Source: UBA4582 sp965657335
GTDB taxonomy: Bacteria > Pseudomonadota > Gammaproteobacteria > Pseudomonadales > Azotimanducaceae
Length of the DNA: 64,000 nt
Direction of reading: 5' to 3'
Assembly: GCA_965657335.1 (NCBI GenBank)
Contig: CBFHOH010000006.1
Location: 62,001-126,000 of the forward strand
A model generated the notes under the pieces. It saw only the letters and a list, made by a program, of their open reading frames with translations. It did not search any database and was not told where the DNA came from. This document shows, piece by piece, positions 1-8,302 of this stretch (the first letter of the stretch is position 1; each line of letters starts with the position of its first letter). The position numbers were made by a program, and so were the translations under genes.

Positions 1-831
1 GCAGCCATACCGCGAGATCTGATGGAAAGCGAATTGTTCGGGCACGTGAGAGGCGCGTTCACCGGCGCAACGGCTCATCGAGATGGCGCCGCTTCGATAG
101 CCGATGGCGGTACGCTTTTTCTTGATGAGATTTGCGAGATGGATCTCGAACTTCAGAAAAAGATGTTGAGGTTTATTCAAACAGGTGAATATCAGCGGGT
201 TGGCAGCAACAAAGTCGAAAGGGCAGATATCAGGTTCGTTTGTGCGACGAACAAGGACCCTTTGGTTGAAGTGAGAGAAGGTCGTTTTAGAGAAGACCTT
301 TTTTATCGCCTGCATGTTGTGCCAATACATTTGCCTCCATTACGCGAACGGGGCGATGACATTATTGATATCGCGGAATACTTTCTGAAGTTTTATGCAG
401 AAAAAGAAAGAAAATCGTTCTCTTTGATCAGCGATGGCGCCCAATCCAAAATGTTGGCTCATCATTGGCCTGGCAACGTGAGAGAGCTGCAGAACTCGAT
501 ACAAAAAGCAGTCGTGCTCAACGATGGTGATTACCTCAGTAGTGATATGTTACATCTCGAGCCGTTGCCGATGACGCGAAATCTTCCATCAGACAGGTCT
601 GATGTGCAACAGTCCGCGCCTAATGTGACCGTCGCATTTTCGCCCAGGGTTGAAATAGAACCTCTGTGGCTCGTTGAGCGAAACACGATAGAGCGTGCAA
701 TTAAAGCTTGTAACGGCAACGTCAACAAAGCAGCTAGCCTGCTTGAAGTTGCTCCCTCGACAATTTATAGAAAGTTGCAGGCTTGGGAAGCGAAAGATAA
801 TTTTGACGCAGGACGTTCATGTACGGCCTAA
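1..831 (+). CDS. LuxO-like sigma54-dependent response regulator, C-terminal part (5' end outside window)
   Basis: This is the AAA+ core and DNA-binding end of an NtrC-family activator that opens sigma54 promoters using ATP. The frame is open from base 1, and the residues before the first ATG (22) match the conserved stretch that precedes ESELFGH, so the gene starts upstream of the window and lacks its receiver domain and Walker A here. Visible are the GAFTGA sigma54-contact loop, the Walker B-like GGTLFLDEI, the LPPLRERGDD segment and a C-terminal Fis-type helix-turn-helix (NKAASLLEVAPSTIYRKLQ). The stretches RFVCATN, EGRFREDLFYRLHV and STIYRKLQ resemble LuxO, the quorum-sensing regulator of vibrios, more than NtrC; that subfamily call is from memory. 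It overlaps the H-NOX gene by 13 bp and is probably the output of the phosphorelay encoded next to it. Confidence 0.85.
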   Translation, partial: AAIPRDLMESELFGHVRGAFTGATAHRDGAASIADGGTLFLDEICEMDLELQKKMLRFIQTGEYQRVGSNKVERADIRFVCATNKDPLVEVREGRFREDLFYRLHVVPIHLPPLRERGDDIIDIAEYFLKFYAEKERKSFSLISDGAQSKMLAHHWPGNVRELQNSIQKAVVLNDGDYLSSDMLHLEPLPMTRNLPSDRSDVQQSAPNVTVAFSPRVEIEPLWLVERNTIERAIKACNGNVNKAASLLEVAPSTIYRKLQAWEAKDNFDAGRSCTA

Positions 832-1379
832 TTCATACTGCTCTGCGTGATCTAGTACTAGAGAACCATGGCGAAGAGAAGTGGAATGATATTGTTAGTC
901 ATTCCGGCGTACAACCGAATTCATTTCTCACGATGAGATCTTATAATGACGATGTGACTATGGCGTTGGTCGATGCGGCGTCAAAAGCTTTGCAGTTGCC
1001 GACTGATGAGTGTCTAAAGATTTTTGGTCATTACTGGGCCTCTAAGTTTGCGCCCAGAGAGTATGGCAGGTTGCTCGATCATGTCGGCGGTTCACTGGTA
1101 GAGTTTTTCCAAAATCTTGATGCGCTTCATGACCGAATATCGACATCTATGACGGAATTCAAGCCGCCGAGCTTTACCGTAAAGGTCAACACGGAAAACT
1201 CTGTTGTCATAAGGTATTCAAGTGGCCGTAAAGGTTTAACTTCTTTTGTGGTTGGAATAATTATTGGTAGCGGAGAAAGGTTCCATACCGCTATTCACGT
1301 CGATAAAATAGACTTAAAAAGTACACAGCAGGGGGAAGTTAGCGACATATTGATTTCGATGGTGGAGTCTAATGAGTGA
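819..1379 (+). CDS. H-NOX (heme-nitric oxide/oxygen binding) sensor protein
   Basis: A 186-residue soluble heme protein of the H-NOX (HNOB) family, the usual length for the stand-alone bacterial form. It begins MYGLIHTALRDLV like other H-NOX proteins. The proximal heme ligand is His104 in NLDALHDRI, and the porphyrin-binding YxSxR motif is Tyr133-Ser135-Arg137. Family members bind NO at ferrous heme and change the activity of a cognate kinase or diguanylate cyclase. The start overlaps the upstream activator gene and the end overlaps the kinase gene by 8 bp, so translation of the three is probably coupled. I infer that NO binding controls the neighbouring kinase. No distal-pocket tyrosine can be assigned from sequence alone, so oxygen binding is unresolved. 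Confidence 0.93.
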   Translation: MYGLIHTALRDLVLENHGEEKWNDIVSHSGVQPNSFLTMRSYNDDVTMALVDAASKALQLPTDECLKIFGHYWASKFAPREYGRLLDHVGGSLVEFFQNLDALHDRISTSMTEFKPPSFTVKVNTENSVVIRYSSGRKGLTSFVVGIIIGSGERFHTAIHVDKIDLKSTQQGEVSDILISMVESNE

Positions 1380-3348
1380 TCCAACATTTGACTTATTAGA
1401 TAGGATGTTCACATTCACCTTTTCGCTCGACAATAAAATGAGACTGTCGAACGTGTCGAGTAGGCTCAATAACTTGTGTCCTGCAGCGAGTAATGGCAGT
1501 TACTTCTTGGAAGCTTTCAGATGCCACAGGCCTGCAACTTTATCCTCTTTTGAAGAACTTGCGGCCGCGGGGGACGTGCTCTTTTTGCTCATTAGTCGGG
1601 ATGAACAGCTTGCGTTAAAGGGGCAAATGGTAGCGACCTCTGATGGGGCTGGTTTGCATTTCACGGGCATGCCCTGGTTAACATGGATGCAGGAGAAAGC
1701 TCCGAAGGTGAGGTTGCACCTCGGCGATTTTCCAAAGTTGGACTCGCAGATGGATCAAGATTTTCACTTGATCAACCAACAGTCAATGGTTAACGATCTT
1801 GGGCAGTTAAATGAAAAGTTGGCACTGGCCGAAAGAGATTCGAGAAAATCAATCAGGGTTCAGTCGGAACTCTTTGCCGTCATGAGTCATGAGATGAGGA
1901 CACCGCTAAACGGCGTAATCAGTGCACTTTCTTTGCTCTCGGAGGAAAGCAATACGGTAGAGAGCAAGAAGATAATAGACATAGCAAACGAGTCTGCCAA
2001 CAATCTGCTAAGTGTTATCAACTATGCCCTAGACTTTTCTAAAATCGATGCAGGTAAGATGCCATTGCAAACTCACGATTTTAGCTTGGTGACAATGCTT
2101 GGCAGCGTGTTTGCTGTTACTGAAGGAAGAGCTAACGAAAAAGATATCGAACTATCGTATGCGATAGCACCAGAAATACAAAAAATTGTCGTCGGGGATG
2201 AAGAGAAAATCCGCCAAGTGCTTATTAATATTGTTGGAAATGCGATCAAGTTCACGGAAGCAGGCGGAACCGTAGATGTCGTTGTAGAGCAGCGCGAAAA
2301 ACAGTTTAGTTTTGTTGTTTCTGACACAGGAATCGGCATTCTCAAAGAAGACATTCCGAAAGTGTTTGACCCATTTTGGGGTAAATCAAAAAGCAATTCT
2401 GAAACCAGCACTGGTCTCGGGTTGAATATCGTCAGGCAGTTAGTTGATCTTATGTCAGGAGAGATAGAAGTCGAATCCGTTGATGGTGTCGGCACCACCT
2501 TTCGCATTGATATCCCGCTGGAGCTGACAGAGTTGGACAATGTGCCTGTCAAAAAACAGAGTTTGGATATCTCACAATTGACATTTTCTGGGCGTGTCCT
2601 TCTGGTTGATGACAATCAGGTTAATCTCATGTTGGGAAGGATGATTCTCGAAAACCGCGGCGTGTCTGTTAGAACAGCATGTGATGGCGCAGAGGCACTG
2701 AAGATCATTAAAGATGTTTTCTTCGACCTGGTGCTCATGGATATATCTATGCCAGTGATGGATGGCATGGAAGCGGTTCAGCAAATAAATTTGTTAGCGT
2801 CACCACCGCCAGTTGTAGCATTGACGGCGAATGTCGGTGACGACATTGCAAAACGATATCTTGATGCAGGTTTCAAAGGATACCTGCTAAAACCGCTAGA
2901 AAAGGAAGCCATGATTTTTGAACTTAATACTTGGTTGAAACCAAGCAACCTCGATGACACAGAAACCATAGGTTCAGGTGAAGCTGTTTGTAACCCGAAT
3001 ATACTTGAAGAGCTGTGTAAACAAATTGGTATCGAAAACTACTTGCGCGTCAGGTCGTTATTTATTGATGAGTCTCAAGGCAGAATCACGTCGCTTTTGA
3101 GTGCATGGATAAGACGAGATCTCGAGAAAGTAAGAAAGGAATCGCATGCACTTAGCAGTAGTGTTGCCAGTTTTGGCTGCGAAGATCTGAGTTGGCGGTT
3201 GAAGAAAATAGAAGGTGCATCTTCTCAAGGTGATGCAACTAAAATAATCAAATATATGACGGACATCGAGAGCGCGGCGAAGGATGCCTTGGATGCCGTT
3301 TTAAGATACGGTGAGCCAAAAGGGACAAGAGATCAGCGAAGCATTTGA
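1372..3348 (+). CDS. H-NOX-associated hybrid histidine kinase (HNOBA-HisKA-HATPase-REC-Hpt)
   Basis: A 658-residue soluble hybrid kinase. The N-terminal 140 or so residues fit the HNOBA domain that partners H-NOX proteins (LALKGQM, LHLGDFPKLDSQ). A short coiled coil follows, then HisKA with phospho-acceptor His173 (VMSHEMRTPLNG) and HATPase_c with N (NIVGNAIKFT), G1 (DTGIGI) and G2 (GLGLNIV) boxes. The receiver domain has phospho-acceptor Asp457 (LMDISMPVMDG) and the C-terminal Hpt domain has His592 (KESHALSSS). Receiver plus Hpt implies a four-step relay whose final receiver lies elsewhere; the adjacent LuxO-like regulator is the obvious candidate. No membrane segment is visible, so sensing probably comes from H-NOX. 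It resembles the vibrio H-NOX/kinase pathway that feeds quorum sensing, except that the Hpt is fused here. Confidence 0.92.
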   Translation: MSDPTFDLLDRMFTFTFSLDNKMRLSNVSSRLNNLCPAASNGSYFLEAFRCHRPATLSSFEELAAAGDVLFLLISRDEQLALKGQMVATSDGAGLHFTGMPWLTWMQEKAPKVRLHLGDFPKLDSQMDQDFHLINQQSMVNDLGQLNEKLALAERDSRKSIRVQSELFAVMSHEMRTPLNGVISALSLLSEESNTVESKKIIDIANESANNLLSVINYALDFSKIDAGKMPLQTHDFSLVTMLGSVFAVTEGRANEKDIELSYAIAPEIQKIVVGDEEKIRQVLINIVGNAIKFTEAGGTVDVVVEQREKQFSFVVSDTGIGILKEDIPKVFDPFWGKSKSNSETSTGLGLNIVRQLVDLMSGEIEVESVDGVGTTFRIDIPLELTELDNVPVKKQSLDISQLTFSGRVLLVDDNQVNLMLGRMILENRGVSVRTACDGAEALKIIKDVFFDLVLMDISMPVMDGMEAVQQINLLASPPPVVALTANVGDDIAKRYLDAGFKGYLLKPLEKEAMIFELNTWLKPSNLDDTETIGSGEAVCNPNILEELCKQIGIENYLRVRSLFIDESQGRITSLLSAWIRRDLEKVRKESHALSSSVASFGCEDLSWRLKKIEGASSQGDATKIIKYMTDIESAAKDALDAVLRYGEPKGTRDQRSI

Positions 3349-4405
3349 CCAGTGAATAATGTTTATCGATGAAGTTGATTCAGCCAAGCCAAAACAGCCT
3401 CGTTTGATTGCTGAAGAGAGAATTGTCGCTTTGGCGCCTATTTGGAAGCCGTGCCCGATGTTGCATGATGATACTGCGTGAGGTGTTGGGTCACGGTATA
3501 CGCTAGTTGCTTTGTTCGCCGCAGAAACGGCACGTAAGCTTTTCATCTAGTAACAGGATCGTGAGTCTGGGACAACGAATCGATAGCGTTCGGCGTCATA
3601 GACTGTTTATACAATCTCCTATGTTGTGGCTATCGTTAAGCATCGAACGCAATCTGCGTTGCAAACGCATCCAATGCTTTCTACAGCGGTTCTTCGAATT
3701 GTTAATGATGTCTGTGAATCTGCGGATTATCGGCAGAAGGTCACCAATCAAGCTGTTTCTTCCCATGGTTCTTCCAGCGTATTTCAATACGCGCATAATC
3801 TTATCCTCATAGGACAGACAGTGTCTGTGAGCAGCGCCGTTTCCGTCTAATACTCAAATCCTCCGTTTGAAGTATCGGTGTTTAGATAATGGGGTAGACA
3901 TGGCAGCAGTAATGCCAGTAGTAGCTGCATTATTTCAGCACAAACGGTGAGCTGGCACGGCCTGTGCCAATTAAAAATAGTGAGTTCGGAGGCGTTAATG
4001 AGCATCGACCTTGGATCCGATCGCCTCACAATTTCTGCGCGAACAAAGTGTTTTAGGTGAAGCTCTTTTGCAATGGTTTGTCAAAGTTGTCTTGATCGAC
4101 AAGCGGCCTCATTTGTTCAGGTAAACAGGTGGCTAGTCAATTCGGCATAACGGATATAAGAGGGGGCATTGTTCGCGGAAAATAAATTCAATAAATTAGA
4201 AAACTGATCGCAGGAAAACACGTGTCACATTCAATAATCACTTACATATAGATCATAGGCGCTGCGAAAAAAATCAGGTTCAATAGACGATGGAAAGCCC
4301 AGCGTTGATGTTTAAACCAGTGAAGTACAAATCAGTGGATTACAAATCAGTTATGGACAAAAAAGCCTTGTTGGTAATGCCTGCTTTTTGGATTGTGAGT
4401 AAATT
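3349..4405 (+). other. 1.06-kb interval without a confident gene, possibly decayed
   Basis: No open frame here looks like a complete gene. A 40-codon plus-strand frame (3360-3482, MFIDEVDSAKPK) follows the kinase stop by 11 bp. Another frame near 3626-3850 has protein-like composition but no good start, and stops interrupt all three frames. The stretch may be remnants of a further gene of the H-NOX operon, but I recognise no family. The last 200 bp are AT-rich and probably carry the promoter of the next kinase. Confidence 0.4.
4326..4351 (+). repeat. Short direct repeat upstream of the GAF kinase
   Basis: TACAAATCAGT occurs twice with a 15-bp period (4326-4336 and 4341-4351), about 55-80 bp before the kinase start. 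It could be a pair of regulator half-sites or a chance tandem duplication. Confidence 0.35.
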
Positions 4406-6220
4406 ATGCCAGTGAAAAGACATAAACTGTCGAGAGCCCAAAGTAATGAAATTGAGCGACATCGTTATCTCGAGATTTTGCATAAATTTACTGTGGGTCA
4501 GGCCCCTTTATCGAGCCTAGAGGATATTTGTTGGAATATTGCTAAAACCGCGATAGCTGAACTGGGCTTTGTCGACTGTGTGGTTTATCTAATAAAAGAA
4601 GATGGAAAGTCTCTGGAACAGATAGCCGCGCATGGCCCGAAGAACCCGGAACAGAGACTGATTTTCAATCCGATCGAAATTCCGGTTGGTCAGGGAGTTG
4701 TTGGGCATGTAGCACATACCGGTGAAGTTCAGCTTGTTTCTAATACCAGAAAAGACAAGCGCTATATTGCGGATGATGATTTCCGTCTGTCGGAGCTCGC
4801 GGTACCGATCAATTACAATGGGCGAACAATAGGCGTACTTGACTCGGAACATCCGGATGAAAACTTCTTCTCGGAGGAAGACGTCAAGCTTTTTGCAACG
4901 ATAGCCTCACTAGCCTCCACACGGATAGAAACAGCAATAATGATGGAGCGACTCGAGGGAACCGTTCGCACGCTGAACAACACTCAGGCGCAGCTCGAAT
5001 CACAGGCAAGAGATCTTAAATTAGCGCGAACCAAGGCGGAACTTGCTTCTGACGCTAAAAGTGCTTTCCTCGCAAATATGAGTCACGAAATTCGTACGCC
5101 AATGACAACGATTATGGGTTACGCAGACCTACTGGCTGATGACCGAGGACAGAAAGCAGAGGCTGATCAATGGCGAAAGCAACTGCTTGAAAGCGCAAGC
5201 CATTTGCAGGAGTTGATTGGTAATGTGCTAGATGTCGCTGCGGTCGAAGCTGGTAAAGTGGACTTACAGTATCGCCCGGTTGAACTTTTACAACTGTTAG
5301 AAAATAATGTTGAGTTGTTTAGGTCCAAGGCTGAATCGAAGGGTCTTAACTTATCACTCTGCAGTGAAGGGAGTGTCCCTTCAGCGATCGAAATAGATTC
5401 CCTAAAGTTAAAGCAAACACTGACGAATCTGATTTCTAATGCAATCAAATACACAGCAAGTGGTTCCGTATCGGTAATCATTCATGCAGAACAAGAATCA
5501 ACGCTTTGTAAGCTGGTGATCAAAGTGAGCGACACTGGTATTGGTATGTCCAAGCCGCAAATGCAGATGGCTTTTGAGCCTTTTTCACGCGTGCATGATG
5601 CCGCTAACATGATGAACATCGAGGGAACTGGACTAGGGCTTTCGCTGGTGAAAAGTTTTGTTGAATTAATGGGCGGCCAGGTAGAGGTCAATTCTGTTTT
5701 AGGAGAGGGTTCGACATTTACTGTCACATTCAAGGCTGCCGTACCTGCTGGGACTCCCTGGCGAGCAATTGAGCAAAGCGAGGCCGCTGCAGACTGCGAC
5801 GTTGAGAAAATGTCGGAATCAAATGTTGACCTAGAAGGTCGGTTGATTCTCGTGTGCGAAGACAGTCTCAGCATTGCACAGATCGTTGTCTTGGTGCTTG
5901 AGCAAAAAGGCGCCACAGTCGAGCATGTAACTAACGGATCTCTTGGGTTGCAGCGATGTCAGGACCTCAGTGATCTAGGTGAGTCGTTTGATTTGATTAT
6001 TATGGATATGCAAATGCCCGTTATGGATGGATACGAGGCAACCCGTGAAATTAAAGCTCGAGCCATTGATAGCCCGGTATTGGCCCTGACAGCGCAAGCC
6101 ATAAAAGAAGATAAGTCAAAATGCTTGGCTGCAGGCTGTGATTTTTACTTAAGCAAACCCATTGATATCGCTAATTTTGTTGAGCGTGTCCATAATATTA
6201 TTACAGAACATCAAAAATAG
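4406..6220 (+). CDS. GAF-domain hybrid histidine kinase (GAF-HisKA-HATPase-REC)
   Basis: A 604-residue cytoplasmic hybrid kinase. A GAF domain spans about residues 20-178 (GQGVVGHV, LAVPINYNGRTIGVLDSE), followed by a short coiled coil. HisKA has His227 (NMSHEIRTPMTTI). HATPase_c has NLISNAIKYT, DTGIGMS and GTGLGLSLV. The C-terminal receiver has Asp534 (IIMDMQMPVMDGYE) and the switch lysine in YLSKPI. No transmembrane segment or Hpt is present, so the phosphoryl group must pass to an Hpt or receiver elsewhere. The GAF ligand is unknown. The ATG at 4406 has only a weak ribosome-binding site (GTGAG). It stands alone: the next gene is on the other strand. Confidence 0.9.
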   Translation: MPVKRHKLSRAQSNEIERHRYLEILHKFTVGQAPLSSLEDICWNIAKTAIAELGFVDCVVYLIKEDGKSLEQIAAHGPKNPEQRLIFNPIEIPVGQGVVGHVAHTGEVQLVSNTRKDKRYIADDDFRLSELAVPINYNGRTIGVLDSEHPDENFFSEEDVKLFATIASLASTRIETAIMMERLEGTVRTLNNTQAQLESQARDLKLARTKAELASDAKSAFLANMSHEIRTPMTTIMGYADLLADDRGQKAEADQWRKQLLESASHLQELIGNVLDVAAVEAGKVDLQYRPVELLQLLENNVELFRSKAESKGLNLSLCSEGSVPSAIEIDSLKLKQTLTNLISNAIKYTASGSVSVIIHAEQESTLCKLVIKVSDTGIGMSKPQMQMAFEPFSRVHDAANMMNIEGTGLGLSLVKSFVELMGGQVEVNSVLGEGSTFTVTFKAAVPAGTPWRAIEQSEAAADCDVEKMSESNVDLEGRLILVCEDSLSIAQIVVLVLEQKGATVEHVTNGSLGLQRCQDLSDLGESFDLIIMDMQMPVMDGYEATREIKARAIDSPVLALTAQAIKEDKSKCLAAGCDFYLSKPIDIANFVERVHNIITEHQK

Positions 6221-6296
6221 ATGACGGCGTCTTGCTTAAGATGTGATTGGAGAAATTTAGTCGATGATGTGCATTGCTATCAATGATGCTCGCGAG

Positions 6297-6770
6297 CTAG
6301 AGAACGGACCCGTAGTATTGAATCCTCGTACCGTCTGAAAGTTCCGGCCATTGCGTTAGCATGACGTCGGCGTGTGACACCGCAAGTTCCCCCGAGAGAG
6401 AGAGTTGTTCAGCGTTGGCAATAGAATCGATGAACATCGTTTTCGCGCCCACTAGTTTTGCGAAGCGAATGGCGAGATAGCCGTGTGCGGCGCCAGTTGA
6501 AATGACGACGTTGGGTCTTAACCAGAGCACAACCAAAAGAATTTTCAGGGCAGCAAATGCAAGCCGCACTTTGGCTTGACGGTTGGCATCCGGAACATAA
6601 TAAAACGGCGAGGGAGATACAGCGCTTGCGTACTCTCTGTTGACAGATATATAAGTGCAATCGCATGCGGAAAAAGCTTGTTGTAATCGCAGCAGTTGAA
6701 CCCAGTGTCCACCGCCTGATGCGACGGCTAATACTTTCTTGCGCTTTGCCTGCATTCTTAGTTTCTCCAT
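6297..6770 (-). CDS. Alg14/PssD-like glycosyltransferase subunit, orphan
   Basis: A 157-residue protein resembling Alg14/PssD, the membrane-anchoring half of a split UDP-sugar glycosyltransferase used for polysaccharide or lipid-linked oligosaccharide synthesis. The N-terminal KKVLAVASGGGHWVQLLRL matches the glycine-rich start of the family. A hydrophobic stretch (ALKILLVVLWLRPNVVISTG) and the ending IQYYGSVL also fit. The start at 6770 is chosen because AAGGAG lies 7 bp upstream; a longer frame would start at 6812. The catalytic partner (Alg13/PssE) normally sits next to it, but none is visible, so the gene is orphaned or pairs with a distant locus. Confidence 0.75.
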   Translation of the reverse strand: MEKLRMQAKRKKVLAVASGGGHWVQLLRLQQAFSACDCTYISVNREYASAVSPSPFYYVPDANRQAKVRLAFAALKILLVVLWLRPNVVISTGAAHGYLAIRFAKLVGAKTMFIDSIANAEQLSLSGELAVSHADVMLTQWPELSDGTRIQYYGSVL

Positions 6771-7177
6771 TGCATTCTCCTTGTGTCTCAATAATGAGAC
6801 AGCAATTGGCATGCCAACGAAAGGTGGTTTTTTAAAAAAACGAAAAGAGCATGTTAATCAGTGGTTTACAGAGCTACGCGAAGAGCCTGATAGTCGCAAT
6901 CAAAATAGAAATGTTTTACTTTGCAACGCAAATCGCCCAGCGCCTCGCAAAAAACGAAATTGCTAACTTATGTAAGTAATATAAACAGTGTCATCTGTGT
7001 GATGTTAATGATGCGAGGGCGAGCGGAGAGGCGAGTCCTCTCCTTTTCCGCCGCAATGTCTGTAGAAATTGTCCCCTGTACGGCACCTGAGCACTTGGCG
7101 CGTTTAATCGCCGCGTTTTAGGTCCGCCTGATGCCTGTTGGTTAGGCGCCGTCGAGGCCTTAGAGAACGTCTAAAGC
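6771..7177. other. Intergenic region with one hairpin
   Basis: About 400 bp between two minus-strand genes, with no supported gene. A hairpin GGAGAGG-cgagt-CCTCTCC at 7025-7043 is followed by TTTT on the plus strand. It looks like an intrinsic terminator, but no plus-strand gene precedes it. Frames on the plus strand (6739-6966, 6921-7121, 7138-7374) are low-complexity or overlap the neighbouring gene. Confidence 0.4.
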
Positions 7178-7726
7178 TCAGTTTGTCCTTTCTAATACTG
7201 TTTGCTGCGACTGCAACTCGCCGTCGAGGAAGATCGTTGCATCAACGACGACCATGCCCGCGTCCCTCGGGTCTGGCGTCCATTGCATTGAGTTCACGAA
7301 GCTGTGGTGTCCGGGGTGGTAATCTGATTGGGTCCGATCGAGTTCAATTTTTAAGGTTTTGTTTGTCAGTTTAGACACCTTAAAAACGGGTTCTGTGCCG
7401 AGCGCGCAATAGTGCTTAACGACCAACTCTCCGTCAAGATCAGTGTACGTTGTCAGCATTTCAACACCGTCTTCAATTAGCTTCTCTGTGATGGTATTGC
7501 CGTTGGAAACCAGACGGAATTCGGACGAGGTATCAATAATGGTACCCGAAGACTGGGTCAACTTTCCCTGCCATTTACCTAGCATGGTCTTGATATGCAT
7601 AAATGCTTCGCTGTGTTCCGCTTCAGACATTTCTGTGTCACCAATTGATGTCACTTTTGTATCGGCAAAGGCGAAGGTGACGGCGGCGGTTAGGCCAAGT
7701 GCGAGCATGATTTTGACTGGTAGCAT
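7178..7726 (-). CDS. Exported DUF1579-like (lipocalin-like) protein
   Basis: A 182-residue protein with a clear signal peptide (MLPVKIMLALGLTAAVTFAFA, cleavage before DTKV). The mature part (FMHIKTMLGKWQGKLTQ...DTSSEFRLVSNGNTITEKLIEDG) looks like the single beta-barrel domain of DUF1579 or lipocalin-like periplasmic proteins: an initial GxWxG and alternating strands. The start at 7726 is preferred over 7747 because AGAGGA lies about 9 bp upstream and the signal peptide then starts cleanly. It is the first exported gene of the island preceded by the CCAAAATCGAACTA element, here 162 bp from the start codon, farther than for the other members. Ligand and function are unknown. Confidence 0.7.
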   Translation of the reverse strand: MLPVKIMLALGLTAAVTFAFADTKVTSIGDTEMSEAEHSEAFMHIKTMLGKWQGKLTQSSGTIIDTSSEFRLVSNGNTITEKLIEDGVEMLTTYTDLDGELVVKHYCALGTEPVFKVSKLTNKTLKIELDRTQSDYHPGHHSFVNSMQWTPDPRDAGMVVVDATIFLDGELQSQQTVLERTN

Positions 7727-7887
7727 CGTTTGTTTTCCTCTTATCATAATATATTTTGGTATGCAGAACGGGTGAACAATACTCCGCTAAGCCTTGTCAT
7801 CAAGGCCAATGTTTGCGCTGATTGTCAGCTGCACTCGGTCATACTTTCCTGCAAGACAATAGTAATCATCAATGTATGGTGCAATAT

Positions 7888-7901
7888 TAGTTCGATTTTG
7901 G
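7888..7901 (-). promoter_or_regulatory. Island operator/promoter element, copy 1
   Basis: On the coding strand this reads CCAAAATCGAACTA, a perfect match to the island consensus. It lies 162 bp upstream of the 7726 start. Together with copy 2 it forms an inverted pair whose shared arm is TAGTTCGATTT / AAATCGAACTA. Confidence 0.65.
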
Positions 7902-7925
7902 CGTGCTAACAGATGGTAACGAAAT

Positions 7926-7939
7926 CCTAAATCGAACTA
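7926..7939 (+). promoter_or_regulatory. Island operator/promoter element, copy 2 (regulator side)
   Basis: CCTAAATCGAACTA, 13 of 14 bases matching the consensus, pointing toward the winged-helix regulator at 8303 but 363 bp from its start. It may serve that gene through a long leader, or act on copy 1. Confidence 0.55.
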
Positions 7940-8230
7940 ACGTTGCCAACAATGCGGGCTGCGTTTTATTTTAAAGCCGTAGTTGATTTCGTTGTTAATA
8001 CCTAAAACAAGCGAAAGTCAGTAGGCCGCGACTCGGCAACATCTCGTTCTAAGCGTCAATTGATTCAGACATATGGTGTCACGCAGGATCACCTTAAGGC
8101 GGTAAATCTTCACTTCTCGACTGAGAAGTTTGGCAAAACCTCACTTTGAATTGAGTTTTTTGGCATTGCTCTCCGATTTCTGATCAAAAAATGAACAATT
8201 TAGCGTGACGAATGGCAAAAGTTCCGCTAT

Positions 8231-8250
8231 ATGTAACAAAATGCTTACAT
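8231..8250. promoter_or_regulatory. Palindrome ATGTAA-N8-TTACAT upstream of the winged-helix gene
   Basis: A perfect inverted repeat with 6-bp arms and an 8-bp spacer, ending 52 bp before the GTG at 8303. Its size and position suit the operator of a dimeric helix-turn-helix regulator, possibly autoregulatory. Confidence 0.4.
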
Positions 8251-8302
8251 TTAGCGTGTATTGCGATAATCTTTATTCCCGATTGTCTGATGAGAGGATT
8301 AA

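Larger units (their letters stand above)
7727..8302. other. Regulatory intergenic region between divergent genes 7726(-) and 8303(+)
   Basis: A 576-bp region without a convincing gene (one 17-codon frame at 7952-8005). It holds two facing copies of the island motif (7888-7901 minus, 7926-7939 plus), a hairpin ACTTCTC-gact-GAGAAGT at 8112-8129 and a palindrome ATGTAA-N8-TTACAT at 8231-8250, 53 bp before the regulator start. Confidence 0.6.

Noticed and set aside
2073..2615. 180-codon minus-strand frame in the H-NOX kinase gene
   Set aside because: It is fully antisense to conserved HATPase and linker coding sequence.
3507..3850. Overlapping plus-strand frames of 74-101 codons after the H-NOX operon
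   Set aside because: They compete with each other in different frames and lack ribosome-binding sites. They are kept only as possible remnants.
5482..5916. 144-codon minus-strand frame in the GAF kinase gene
   Set aside because: It is antisense to the conserved kinase and receiver region, with low-complexity Ser/Thr composition.
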